Source: Asterella californica (lineage: Eukaryota; Streptophyta; Marchantiopsida; Marchantiales; Aytoniaceae). From it: a stretch of 64,000 nucleotides of DNA. Under the pieces are notes generated by a model. That model was not told the origin of the DNA and did no database searches. It saw nothing but the letters and a program-made list of their open reading frames with translations. Of the stretch, positions 9,190 through 20,539 are shown one piece after another. The stretch lies in assembly GCA_036924285.1 (NCBI GenBank), contig JAYKYS010000008.1, positions 24,103,001 to 24,167,000 on the forward strand, read 5' to 3'. Each line of letters opens with the position of its first letter. Within the stretch, counting starts at the first letter, position 1. The translations under genes and the position numbers were made by a program.

Positions 9190-10441
9190 CCAATCGGAAT
9201 ATATTTTCACTTCTGTCGACATGTGATTAACTCGAGGTATTCGAGTTAACGCATCAGCAAGTTGCTTTTTCATTTCCACGTATGTAATCTACATGTTGAA
9301 GCGTTGTCGTCATTTCGTCCATCAAATTTGATATTTGGAGAGGTCTTTTTGCATCTGCAAGTAAACCAATGGTTTGTGGTCTGTTTCTATCACAAACTCC
9401 TTATCTCCCAAATAGTGCTTCCAATGCTTGATAGCCAACACAATAGCCAACTCCTCTCTTTCTGTGGTATGAAAGTTGCGTTCGACAGGAAGCAACTTGC
9501 GAGAAAAAAAAGCTACAGAATGTCAGCCATCCGCCCATGCTTGTTGTAACACTGCTCCTAGTGCTGTACCTGATGCATCTGTGGCCAACTTAATGGGTTC
9601 TGTAGGATCATACCACTTAAGGATTGGTGCTTGTAACAGCACGTCCTTCAAGGCTTGGAAGGCAATCTCATGAGATGCACCTCACTTCCATTTTTATCCT
9701 TGACCTAGTAGGTTTGTCAGGTCTTGTGCAACTTGAACAAAGTTTTTGACAAATCTACGATAGAACCTCGTAAGTCCTCGAAAACTCTTCAACTGGGTTT
9801 GATCTTCCGGAGTAGTCCACTTTTGGATTGCATCAATCTTATCGCTCATGACTTGGATTCCGATCCCACTCACACGATGTCCTAGGTAATCTACATCACT
9901 CTTGCCAAACTCACATTTAGAGATCTTGGCATGTAGCTGGTTTTGTCTAAGTACTTGTAAAATCTCTTGTAAGTGCATCTTATGCTCTTGCAACGTCTTA
10001 CTATAAACAAGAATATCATCTAGGAATACAATGACAGATCTATCCAAGTATGGTCGAAAGATGTCATTCATCAGATCGATAAATATAGCGGGTGCATTAG
10101 TGAGACCAAAAGGCATCAAAGTACTCAAAGTGACCGTACCTTATACGAAAAGTAGTCTTTTGTACATCTGGCTCAGCAGTCCGGATCTGATTATAACCGC
10201 TTCGTAAATCCAATTTGGTAAAGTACTTTGCTCCTCGTAGTTAATCAAACAAGTCATCCATTCGAGGTAATGGATACTTATTCTTCACAGTCTGAAGATT
10301 GAGAGCTCGATAGTTGATGCACATTCGCATATTCCTGTCCTTCTTCTTCACGAACAAGATCGAAGTTCCATAAGGAGATACACTATGTTGGATGAATCCT
10401 TTGTGTAACAATTCCTCCACTTGAGCTTTGCACTCCTCCAA
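9190..10441 (-). pseudogene. Gypsy reverse transcriptase and RNase H, broken
   Basis: From 10441 the frame gives the RT fingers and palm ([27 protein letters not shown], then [11 protein letters not shown]) and is cut by a TAA at 10241-10243 where family members have Gln (LFDQLRG). After a frame change near 10130 the frame 10128-9694 holds [12 protein letters not shown] and the catalytic FLDDILVYS. RNase H follows with several stops: ATDASGTALGAVL, TEREELAI and IETDHKPL carry the three acidic residues. The region is complete in order but could not be translated whole. Confidence 0.88.
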
Positions 10442-10456
10442 CTCGTGCGGTGCTAA

Positions 10457-11059
10457 TCAATACGGTGCTTTACAAGGAGGTGCACTACCTGGAAGTACCT
10501 CAATCTTGTGATCCACTCGTCTTCTTGGTGGTAATCCAGAAGGTAAATCATCTGGGAAAACATCTTTGAATTCTTCTACAATCATTTTGAAACTATCCGG
10601 AATATCGCCACCATAGTTGGAACTGTAAGCTTCTCTTATTAACCCCAAGAACCATACATCACCACTACGAATAGCGGTCTGTCCTATCACATACAGAGGT
10701 ATGTTTCTAGATCGAGATCTCACTCTATCTCCAAAAACTATCCATCCCTTACTCTTCACAATCTTCTTTCTCCAATCCACCTCCGGATTGTACTGCTCCA
10801 TCCAAGGCATACCCAAAATGACATCATAACGAGCTAATCGAATAACTCGCCATTCAATCTTTTCTGAAAATTGCCCTATAGTTAGCGCTACACTCTGTGG
10901 GAGAGACTCAATCATCTCAGTATGCCCGTTTGGCAGCTCTACTTCTTCCTTTTCGTCTTTTTCTAAAGTCAAATCCAATCTCATAGCAACCGAACGCGAT
11001 AAAAAATTCTCAATTACGCCAAGATCAATCAACACTCTCACCTTAATACCTTCTAACAC
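10457..11059 (-). pseudogene. Gypsy aspartic protease and RT leader
   Basis: An open frame of 200 codons. The retropepsin active site expected as D-S/T-G-A reads VLIDLGVIENFLS, so the Ser/Thr after the catalytic Asp is Leu. The hydrophobic DVILGMPWM element of the fold is intact. The C-terminal part is the linker to RT (EEFKDVFPDDLPSGLPP, DHKIEVLPGSAPP). It ends at a TGA (10457-10459) that lies where the family has Arg in PYRLAPHE; the same frame continues at 10441. CGA to TGA explains the stop. Confidence 0.85.
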
Positions 11060-11241
11060 TCCATCAGTAACGATTAGTTGCGTAGTCCTTCACGTCAATC
11101 CATTTAACTCCTTCTTTCGTCCTCCATTCTCGTCTTTTCTTCACTTTGTTGAACCAGTACGACGACGAGGTAAATCTACTGGTGATCCCCGTTTTCCAAA
11201 ACTAGATTGTTGTACTGCATCTCTTCTTCCTCTCCATCTTC

Positions 11242-12412
11242 CTATGCTCTATCATTCAGATGATTTAGAGGTCTTCGATAAGGAGCTTTATTTCCTCGAA
11301 GAAACCGAGTGTGACAATGAGCAGCTATGTGCCCAGTTCTCCCGTAGTTATAATAACGCAGTGCCTCTCCTTGAAGCTCTTGATTTAGAATGCCTCCACC
11401 AATATCACCATCTCTCAAAAGTCCCCAAGGTACATAGTTGCAAACCCCACCTCTGACACCGCCACCTCGTGATATCACTTCTCGTCTTGGTTGCTCTCTA
11501 GCACGATCTCTCCGATCCTCTCCATAGAATTGTTGTGCATAACCGTCTCGTTGTCGAAGATTACTCAACTCCATGGGCGTTGGACCTCCATACTGAACTC
11601 GCGGTACGATTGGTGGTTCACCTCCTCTAGTGATACCTAATGCACCAACAATTCTTTGGGCATAACCGCTTGCTTTGAACACGGTACGACGATTATTCAC
11701 GATGATTTCTTGACGAATTCTCTCTTTCAATCCGCGTTTAAACACGTCTAAAGCTTCTGTCTGGCTCATATCAGAAATGGCTACTTGTAGATCTTGAAAT
11801 TCCTCTACGTACTCTTGGAGACTTCTTCTTTGCTTGAGATCCCAGAGCTTCATTCGAGCCATCTGCATTGAATTTACTGATTGGAAATTCCCAACAAACC
11901 TTCTTGCATATTGCTCCACGTTACTTGACTTCCTTCAGCAATCATCGGACGCTCCCATGTATCGTACCATGTAAGCGTTTTATTCATCAAGTAACCACTT
12001 GCAAATACTCCTGCAGAGTAATCATTGATCTGTGCTTGGAAAAGTCTCATGAATTTATACAAGAAATCCAATTCTCTAGAATACCCATTGATCGATTACC
12101 TCGATAAGGTTCCACGTTACACGTCTTCTTCATGTGAAGCAATAGAGCATCTTCCTCCTCCACTACCCTTTGGACCTCTAAAGAAACCTCTTCTCTATGT
12201 ATTGTCTCCACTGCTTGCGGTGGAACTTGTGATGGACCACCCATCTCCATTGCTCTCACATTCTCTCCCTCTAGAGTTGCTATCTTCCTCTCTAGTGTCC
12301 TTACCACTGTCGTCATCTCTTGAAACTTGTTGAGCATGTTCTGCACGATCTCACGCATCTCCGTGCCTTGTTGCTCCATAGTATTTTCACTCATTCTATC
12401 GTCCCTCAGCAC
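11242..12412 (-). pseudogene. Gypsy gag, three frames, zinc knuckle lost
   Basis: Gag is spread over three frames: 12412-12047 (helical N-terminus, MREIVQNMLNKFQEMTTVV, with MSENTMEQQ the likely start), 12071-11874 (capsid start, LMNKTLTWYDTW) and 11919-11242 (capsid end, EYVEEFQDLQVAISDMSQTE, then Arg/Gly-rich tail). The nucleic-acid-binding zinc knuckle reads RYYNYGRTGHIAAHC. The family pattern is C-x2-C-x4-H-x4-C, so the first two cysteines are both Tyr here. Each change is TGT to TAT. Gag would not package RNA normally. Confidence 0.85.
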
Positions 12413-12421
12413 TCTCAGTCC

Positions 12422-13395
12422 TTACACCACTCTTTCTATTATCTTCAATACAACGTCAGTATCACTACATGAAAACACATCACGAACAAAAGTACCACAA
12501 AAGATTGAGACGACGAGATAACTTCTTGATAGAATGCCTCTCCAAATTCTCTCACTATTTCCTCGCGGTATGTCACCTTGGGACGACATGCATAGTGAAC
12601 TGCGCACCAAGTGTTGAAAGTGGGTGGTGGTCAATTCAAATTCAGATCCATATCCTCCTAAAGCAAGATATAGAGCGTGAGATCCCACGTAGCAGCATAC
12701 GTTACGATCACGAAGAATCACAGGGACAAGTGAGTTCATCACTTGCGTCATGAAAGCATCTCCGAAGTGCACCACCAAATAAACTTGAAAATGATGACGT
12801 GCAATGTAGAAGAGTTTGATATGAAAAAGATTCAAAGACGAAAAATCTAGAACTCTATGAATCCCTCCTTCCATTTCATACCAAATTTTGCATTTTTGAC
12901 AGTTTAACCCCTTATCTTCTGGAGACCATAACTCGAGCTTCCTTGGGTCAAATCTCGCATTTGTTAAACCCTTGGATAGCTTGTCTTGACAATTAGAAAC
13001 TTGCAAAGTTTCCACTTGAGATTTGACAACGTCAAAACATGGCAATGACTATACACTCCTTCCCGAGAGCGAAATGTGAAAAACCAAAAAAATCTAAAAA
13101 AATCCCCTCACTTTTCGACTGTCATATCTCTCAACTATAAGTGATCTCCATGAGATTTCAAGTGTCATAGGTAGCTTAGTCCTCCTTCTATAACATACTA
13201 AAAGTTGAAATGATTTCAACTTCCTCTTGAAGTTTCACAAGGACTGTAAGCAACTCGAGTTTTCACTATTTCTATCACTTTCTCTCACTACTATTGAAAA
13301 TTCGAAATTTCTCTCCACTCATGTGTATCCAATCACAAGGTTTCTTTGCAATTCTTTCTCCTAAGAGGGGTAATCCACTCTCTCAGAAGAAGAGC
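12422..13395 (-). other. Gypsy untranslated leader
   Basis: The stretch between the primer site and gag. A long frame exists here (13045-12422) but it has no resemblance to gag or any known domain and gypsy leaders are normally non-coding, so I do not call it a gene. Confidence 0.55.
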
Positions 13396-13396
13396 C

Positions 13397-13411
13397 TTGC
13401 TCTGATATCAT
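13397..13411 (-). promoter_or_regulatory. Primer-binding site of gypsy, initiator Met tRNA type
   Basis: Directly inside the 5' LTR the minus strand reads ATGATATCAGAGCAAGG. This differs in one or two positions from the TGGTATCAGAGC complement of plant initiator Met tRNA. Confidence 0.85.
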
Positions 13412-13789
13412 TGTAACACTATAAATACTTCAACCGTGATCCTCAAGAACACCACGAGTAGACGGAAGAACTCTCAATTCAACTCAAGGTGGAATGTCCT
13501 TCAAGGACCATTCTCTTTCTTTATATAGTTTGAGAAGTGCACATCCTAATCCATACTAACCACTCATCAATCTTCATACGGATTGATGACATGGCTTTCA
13601 TGCAACCCACACAATCAACTACCAATCAAATATCAACACCACAACATTCTTATCCGGTCTCACATACCATGGTCCCGCTATAGTCAACTCTACACATAGT
13701 TCTAACTATGAGTATAGCTAACTATGCATGCTATAGTCAACTCTACACATAGTTCTAACTATGAATATAGTTAACTATGCATGGTTACA
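13412..13789 (-). repeat. 5' LTR of the gypsy chromovirus
   Basis: A 378-bp partner of 7383-7766, with the same ends and 53-bp duplication. On the minus strand CTATATAAAG (13519-13528) is the TATA box; transcription would run left toward gag. Confidence 0.93.
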
Positions 13790-13794
13790 TAGAA
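13790..13794. repeat. Target-site duplication TAGAA, right copy
   Basis: Second copy of the 5-bp duplication next to the gypsy 5' LTR. The copia LTR resumes here. Confidence 0.9.
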
Positions 13795-13811
13795 GTATCG
13801 ATCTTTCTACA

Positions 13812-13827
13812 TAATATCAGAGCGAAG
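13812..13827 (+). promoter_or_regulatory. Primer-binding site of copia element
   Basis: TAATATCAGAGCGAAG follows the LTR end CTACA. Ten of the first twelve bases match the Met tRNA complement TGGTATCAGAGC. The leader from 13828 to 14466 has no gene. Confidence 0.8.
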
Positions 13828-14466
13828 TTGAGAGCGTGTGTCTCTTGCTGATGAGCAAGATGAAGTTTGTGCATGGAGAAATACAGGAGAGAGCAGCTGG
13901 AGTTGTCCCTGATGTCGAGCACTATCTTACTGATGCATTCGGATGAGACGGAACCGTTTTTTTTGCACCAGAAACTTTGAATATGATTTCAGAGGCCTAG
14001 ACAAATTTTTCTCGTTGATATTTGTCGACCAGCCTTATAAAGCTATCTTGTTCAGAAGGTGTGAATTGTGTACTCGGTCAAGTTTCAATCTATTTGAAGG
14101 TTTCCAGCGACAGATTTTCAATTGGATCTTTTTTGACCAAAATGAAACTTTTAGGACTTGAGTCCAAAAGAAATACTGGTCCGGTTAGGGTGAAAAATTT
14201 GTAAAATTTCAAGATATCGCGTGTTCATTTCTGACCTTTTTTTTTCAGTTTCGACCTTTCTTGGTGTGCTCTCTCGACGTGTTGCCCTGTTTTGTACACC
14301 TACAATTCATGGATAGGTTCTTTCTTCATTCTCGCTACAAGAGGAATTCACGGAGTTGCCTTGTTGTGACTTGTGACAACTCTTGATCGCGAGGTGTGAG
14401 CGGACGAGTTTTGTGGAGATTTTGTGCGGTTTTCCGCTTTCTAAATCGTGCAATTTCTATATTGCT

Positions 14467-16370
14467 ATGGTGGAGTCCGTGTCTTTTATCATTGGAGAGA
14501 AGCTCGACAAGAACAACTACCAAGTGTGGAAGTTCAGGATGATGACTTTCCTGTAGGGACAAGATCTATGAGATCTTATCACTGAGGAGGAGAAAGCGTC
14601 TCATGTATTCGTTTCCGACCCGAAACTCAAGGAGTATAAGAAGCGATCGTACCATGCCATTCATTACATCGCGCTGACAGTTTCAACATCGATGATCGAT
14701 CACATTCAGGATTGCGATACATCCAAGAAAGCTTGGGATGCACTCGCAAGTCTGTTTCAATCAGGAACAGAGGCGCGAAAGCTGTAATTACTGTAGCAGT
14801 TCAACATTGTGAAGAAAGGGTCGATGTGCATCAACGACTACGTGAATCATGTCAAGCAGATCGTAGATCAGTTATCTTCTATCAAAGTCGAGATTGATCT
14901 CATTGTCTTGATTGAGGTCACATTGCAGGGACTGCCTGCAAAGTACAAACAATTCATAACATCAATTTGGACCAGAGAACCCCTTTCGCGATTTGATGAA
15001 CTTGTTCCTATGATGTTAGAAGAGGAGGTGGGTCTATTGGGGAGTTCTACTTCAACGAGTCAGCAAGAATCTGTCTATTTTGCAGGTTCTTGAGGATTTC
15101 GAGGTAGAGGTCGTGGCAAAGGTGCTAGACGTGGACGAGGTCGCGAACAGAAACAGCGGTCGCAGCAGCAATAGAATCAGCAGAATCAGCAGAACCAACA
15201 ACAATCTTGTTGTTCCAACAATCAAAGACGTTCGCCTGGTTCCTGCAACTACTGCAAGAAACAAGGTCACAATGCAAATCAATGCTACAAGCGACAAAAC
15301 AATCAAAGACAATACGACAACAACCCCCAGCAAGGCTATGCAGTAACTGAGCAAGTCTATTCAGAGCAATTGCTGATTAAAACACATAAGAGTTATGCGG
15401 CTTTCGAGCCACATATTGACTGGATGATCTACTTTGGTGCCACCATTCACATGACACTCCATCAGGAGTGGTTCAGTTCACTCGAGCTTGTGGAGACTCC
15501 TCAGTTTATGCTGACAAGAGATGACATCAATCACAAGATCCAGCACAAGGATAACATTCCACTTGACATTCCTGCTTCAATGTTTATTGGTATACGGAAT
15601 GTCTTACATATACGCACATTGACTAGAAACCTACTATGTATAAGACAATTGATAGAGCAGGGTCTGCAAGTGCGCTTCAATAAAGATGGATGCTTTATTG
15701 AAGATTCGAATAGCACTATCATAGCTCGAGGTAGTAAGAGTGGTAGGCTGTTTAAATTAGATGCCTCTGCGTCTAAGCTATAGGTTGTCATGTATGGACA
15801 AAGTGGTCCAATAGTGTTTGATATTGACATCTCACACAAGCGAATTAGACACACAAACTTTTAGAGGCTGAAAAGCCTTCTAAGTTCTGACCTGATTACA
15901 GGTCTATCCAAATTCAAATCCAGTGAGCCCACTAGAGTCTGTGCAGCATGTCAGTTCGGCAAGCAAGCTAGATAGCCCTTTAAAGGATCAGGTAGCAAAG
16001 CAAACAAGCTTCTAGAGCTTGTTCACCTGATGTATGGATTGCTTCTCAGCCAAGTATGATCAGTTTTCAGTACTTTATGTCGTTCATTGATGATCATTCG
16101 CGTTATACTTGGATCTATTTGTTGAGAAACAAGTCCTCTACCGAAGTACTGTCATCATTCCAAACTTTCTGCAAGTTGGTGGAAAAACAATCTAGAGCAT
16201 CTATCCTCCGTATGAGATAGAATGGAGGAAGCGAGTTTCTTTCTAGAGAGTTTGATGCATATGAGCATGGCATTCGACGCCAGAAGACCTGCATTTACAG
16301 TCCGTAGAAGTTCGGGATTGGAGAGCATTGTCATAGTGCGTGACATTCTACATGATGAAATGGAGCTTCA
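14467..16370 (+). pseudogene. Ty1/copia gag-protease-integrase, truncated
   Basis: ATG at 14467 begins a gag (EKLDKNNYQVWKFRMMTFL) that meets a TAG at 14554-14556 where copia proteins usually have Gln. The capsid region follows (YVNHVKQIVDQL, LPAKYKQFITSIW), then an RGRGRGKGARRGRG stretch and a zinc knuckle, CNYCKKQGHNANQC, with all four ligands kept. Protease reads DWMIYFGATIHMT, so the D-S-G-A site is changed to Y-F-G-A. The pre-integrase HHCC region is present (RHTN...CAACQFGKQA). The integrase NGGEF motif near 16220 is damaged, and the frame is lost by 16370. RT, RNase H and right LTR are absent from the window. Confidence 0.85.
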
Positions 16371-17936
16371 GAAGACACTCAATCAACATTTGTTCCGGAA
16401 GCTGCGCCCTAGCTTACCAAGCTGGGTAGGAGCTAAGCTGGGGCTATGCTTGGCAAGCTGCCCCCTAGCTTGGGTTCAAATATCACCCTAAACGAGGACG
16501 AAAGTTTCTAGAATGTAGAGCCCGACAAGGAGAGCGACCTCATGCTTCCAGTTTTAACAGAAAGTGTTTTAAGTAATAGTTAGTATAGGTTTTAGACTGA
16601 GAAATATACGAAAGAGGAAAATCTCTCGATTCTGGCTCGTGACTCGAACTACGAATCTGATAGCATGAGTGTGTAGGTGTTCACAAGTACTATAGTTTTG
16701 ACTCCTTATTCATTAAAAACGGAGTTGTATAAAGAAGTTAGCGTAGGAAAGGCTAGTAAAGACTTTACAGAAAACTTCTTGAGGAAAACATATGTACAGA
16801 ATTTTTAACCTTCTTGATTGGAACCAAAGGCCATCCCACTGATAGGACGTCTGCCTAAGAGAAAAGTGGTCTCCGGATCAATTCTCCCTGGCCTCTGGTT
16901 CCTATTCCGGCATGTTGGCCTCCTGGAAGGGAGTCTATGTTGGATATGCAGCCACATCTTGCATATCTAGGGATGGGAGACCGGTATCTCTTTTAATCGT
17001 GAGCTTCCTGGCCTAAGCCTCCGCATGCCATCTTGAATATCATATGAGAGATACCTGGTGCGCATATGAGGGACTGTAAGCTCTGTGGGACAGCCTCATA
17101 AGTGTTGGGGCTTCGACCTACATTGGATGACTTGTAGTATATTCAAGGTGGCATCAAGAGCACGAGAAACTTTTGCTAATCAGTTAATTAATCATCGAGT
17201 CTGCTTAGCAATAGCCAAGGAAGCTGTGAGACCTTTATCAGTGAAGGAGTCTGCTTTGTAAAGGCGGCTGTGAAATTTTTATAAAAAAGGGGTCAGCTTA
17301 GCAAATAAAGTTCTGTACGCATAAGGACAGTAGGGGGACAGCTTAGCTAAGGGCCTGCTTCTGATAAGTGGTTGTGCTTATAAGGACAGCAGGGGGGCAG
17401 CTTAGCTAGGGCCTTAGCTTTTAGGTTAAATAACTTGCGGCGGCTTTGAACGGGGACTTTTTTGCACAGAGCAGAAGGAGAAGCCGTCGGGATGCGTAGG
17501 AGAAGCTTGGGAGCAGGGGAGATCAAATTTCTGAGAAAACTGAATTGGGAGGTCTTCGCAAGGAGATGGGTAAGATAGACGGGAGAGAGAGAGAAGAGAG
17601 AGATTTTCTACGGTGGAAGAAATTAATGATGGAGTCGACACTCAAGTAAAGTTATTTTGAATCATGAGAGGCCTATCTGTGTACTTGAGTGTTTGATCGA
17701 GTGTTTGTTTTGTAATTGATGGGCGCAAGAAGTAGGATTTTGAGATCTCATCGTCAACAACAACCTGTTTTTCCTTTTGGTCGTTTCTCTGATCGATCAC
17801 AGTTAGGAGGTCCGCCCTCCCCAAGAAAGACTCTCACCGTGACATCTGGTGCTTCCACTGAGTGATATTGGGATGATTGATTTGGAGAATTGACTAGATT
17901 GGGTGAAAAATATGTCACAGTGCTGCTGTACAGTGT
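16371..17936. other. Non-coding, probable LTR and leader of gypsy fragment
   Basis: No coding sense. The region holds CTTAGC-rich short repeats, including a 59-bp direct repeat at about 17321-17420 (ATAAGGACAGYAGGGGG followed by CAGCTTAGCTA). It ends in GACATCTGGTGCTTCCA (about 17842), a leader motif also found before the gag on the opposite strand at about 21861. It is therefore probably the 5' LTR and leader of the gag at 17937, but the LTR ends could not be fixed. Confidence 0.45.
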
Positions 17937-19753
17937 GTGGCTGCTGCTCAAGGTGCTCCTATCCAAGGGACTCCTGGTCAGGATGGAATTGGCTCTCAAG
18001 GAGGACCTACGGTGGTTCCGACAGCAGCAGCACAGCCTGCCATAGACACGTCTCAGATTCTTCAAGCGTTGGCTGCCTTGATTCAACAGCAGCCTGCAAT
18101 TGGAGGAGCTGAGCAGAAATCCACAAAGACGTTACAAGCAATTGTTGGTCGATGTGGACGATTTGATGGAAGAGATGTTACTAGGTACCTGCGGGAGTAT
18201 GTAGGTGAGATAGAGTTGGTCAGGGCACTTGAAGTTGAGATAATTCTAAGCTTTGAGTTGACTGTTGTCCCTGAATTGAGAAAGAAGGTGAGAAATTTAC
18301 AGAGAAGACATTTAGGTGGGTGGACTCTATTTGAACGTGCACTGAGAAGAGTTTCTAGAAGAGGATTTTGAAAGAGTCACCAGAAGAACCCTCATGGACT
18401 GGATAGAGCGTCAGCCTGGACGTTCCATGGGATTGAATGAGATAATTTGTGAGTTTGAGAAGAGGTACTCTCAGCTTTCTGGTCTAGAGAGGTTACGCTG
18501 GATGCTAGGAAGACGGAGTTGTTCTTAGGGGCTCTGGATGAGTTCACAGCAGACAGACTTTGTTTCATGTTGACTGATCGTGGAGCTGAAGGGGGAGTTA
18601 CATCTGATTGGAGGAGAATGGAGGAAGCAGTATCCACCCTTGCTAGACAACGTTGTGGTAGGATGGTACTGCAGCTAGAGACCTTGCCAGAGCAGAGAGT
18701 AGTTCCTCAGGTCCCTGTAGCTCCTCTTATAATACCTCAGGCACCTATTGTGATTCTCCAAGCACCTATAGTGGCTCCCCAAGTGGTTCCTCAAGCGCCT
18801 GCAGTATCTATCCCAGCACAGAGAGGACCTAGACAGCAGCAGCGACCTGTTGAGAACTGAAATCAACATAACCTGATTGAAGAGCTCACTCAACAATTGA
18901 GAGATTTGAGGGTTGAGATGACATACTTAAGGAGAGACCAACGACTCGTTATATCAGGTGCTCGATCTATAAGAGGAACCTTTACCAGGAGATGTATTTG
19001 GTGTGACAGCCCAGATCATCTCAGAGGAGATTGTCAAGACTTAGCGGTTGCCTTGCGAGAGGGTGTAGTCAACTATCAGAATAATAAGTTGTATCTAACC
19101 GCCACTGGGCAGCCTCTGAACATCTATTTTGGAAGAGGAGGAATGAGAAATTCTCTCCATCACTTACTGGTGCAAGCACTACAGCAATGACTGCAGGTTC
19201 TGCGGATGTTGACATATATATTGAGAGAGTTGAGGTGCGCTCTAATCCAACTATGATTGAGCAAGCTGCTGAGGTCTCGGTTGAAATGATAAAGAGAGGT
19301 GTAAAAAGCATTAGGAGAGCTACTGGATGGAGAGACCCAGTGGATGCAACTTCTATTCGAGCTGTTTTAGAAGCGAGTAGTGAACAGGATGCCATGGTGG
19401 AAGACAAAAGACGACGGGATGCTTCCGACTTAGATGCAGAGGTACCATATGACAGTGACCGTCAGAGAGTTACAAGGAGGAGAGCAGCGGAATCATCGTC
19501 ATCTGTACCAACTGATAGGGTACATATTGCAGAGGATATACCCTCTATCTCTATAGCTCCATCATCTGCAGTGGATCCTATGAAAAGTGTACATGATTTA
19601 CCACACGAACCTACTACTACAGATAGACTACGGAGGAAGAGGTTTACAGCACAGGAGAAAGAGAAAGCTCCAACTTACAAGTTAACGGTAGACATCGAAA
19701 CAACAACAAACTTGCGTGTTGTTTTGGAGCAATCATTTTGGATGCTAGAGTAG
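17937..19753 (+). pseudogene. Gypsy gag fragment, plus orientation
   Basis: Gag begins at about 17937 (AAAQGAPIQGTPGQ, Gln/Ala/Pro-rich). Capsid follows (LQAIVGRCGRFDGRDVTRYL) with frame breaks near 18365 and 18480; the next segment carries ARKTELFLGALDEFTADRLC. A Pro/Val/Gln-rich linker leads to a zinc knuckle, CIWCDSPDHLRGDC (C-x2-C-x4-H-x4-C, intact), and FGRGGM. Another break near 19187 gives a charged C-terminal part (RATGWRDPVDATSIRAVLEA, RRKRFTAQEKEKAPTYKL) to 19753. It is the same family as the gag at 45992. Confidence 0.82.
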
Positions 19754-20493
19754 AGTTTACTCTTCGTGAGGTACTAGGTATCGCGAAGAGAGAGTTTCAC
19801 GAGTTGATAATAGACATCATGAAGAAAAAAAGACAGGTATTGACTAAACAAGTAGGTAGTCAGATGGTTGGTGCAGTAGATGCTATTGGTGTTGACGCGT
19901 TCAGGGATGATAAGTATGAAGTATGAGTTGCTGGTCCTGCTGTTATTGAGAACAAAGACAAAGAGTTTGAGGAGGATAGGTCAAGTGCAGACAGCGATTT
20001 CAAAAAAAAGCACTGGGCAAGAGCGACAACTGAGACGCAGGTTCGACTTGGAAGACTTTCTGAGTCAGTACCTGCACTTATGGATCACGGGTCGGAGATC
20101 AACATCATTTCCAAGGAGGTGTATGAGAAAGGGCAATGGCCAATCAAAAGAAATCATGGTTGGGTACTTCGTGTTGCAAATAATCAAAAGGGTGAGTTAT
20201 ACGGAGCTTGTCTCAATATGCGTGTAAGGATTAGAGATGTAGAGGTTGATCAGCATTTCTTTGTACAGTCCTCTGCCTCCTATCTTGTCATACTGGACCA
20301 ACCATACATCACCGCTGTTCGAATAGAGACAAAAGTGATGAACGATAGGTCTCATTATGTCAGAGTTCAGAGTCCTGATGACAGGTACTTAGTACAGTTT
20401 TTGACGGTTCGTTCAAGACATGAGCGGAACCGACAAACCCTTAGAGATTCTCAGACGAAGAGATGTAAGGGTTTTCGTAGTCCACTCCTGTAG
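19738..20493 (+). pseudogene. Gypsy protease fragment, plus orientation
   Basis: This continues the gag above in broken frames. VEFTLREVLGIAKREFHELI is shared with the element at 47633. Protease then reads ALMDHGSEINIISKEVYE with the catalytic Asp followed by His-Gly-Ser, and ends in ERNRQTLRDSQTKRC. Sequence of this element stops soon after 20493. No RT, RNase H or integrase follows; instead the next coding sequence is a gag on the other strand. Confidence 0.8.
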
Positions 20494-20539
20494 AGCAGAA
20501 AGACAAGGGTGTAGAACCTACTGTTGAGATCTCGTCAGA

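Larger units (their letters stand above)
7383..13789 (-). mobile_element. Ty3/gypsy chromovirus, nested in copia LTR
   Basis: This is a 6407-bp element in minus orientation. It has LTRs at both ends (384 and 378 bp, roughly 95% identical by eye), ends TGTAAC...GTTACA, a TAGAA target duplication, a Met-tRNA primer site beside the right (5') LTR and a polypurine tract beside the left (3') LTR. Coding order gag, protease, RT, RNase H, integrase, chromodomain is that of chromoviruses. Gag, protease and RT carry stops and frame changes; the integrase frame is open. The element cannot be autonomous as it stands. Confidence 0.95.

Noticed and set aside
12422..13045. Long minus-strand frame of 207 codons in the gypsy leader
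   Set aside because: It lies between primer site and gag, where gypsy elements have an untranslated leader, and shows no domain or relation to gag.
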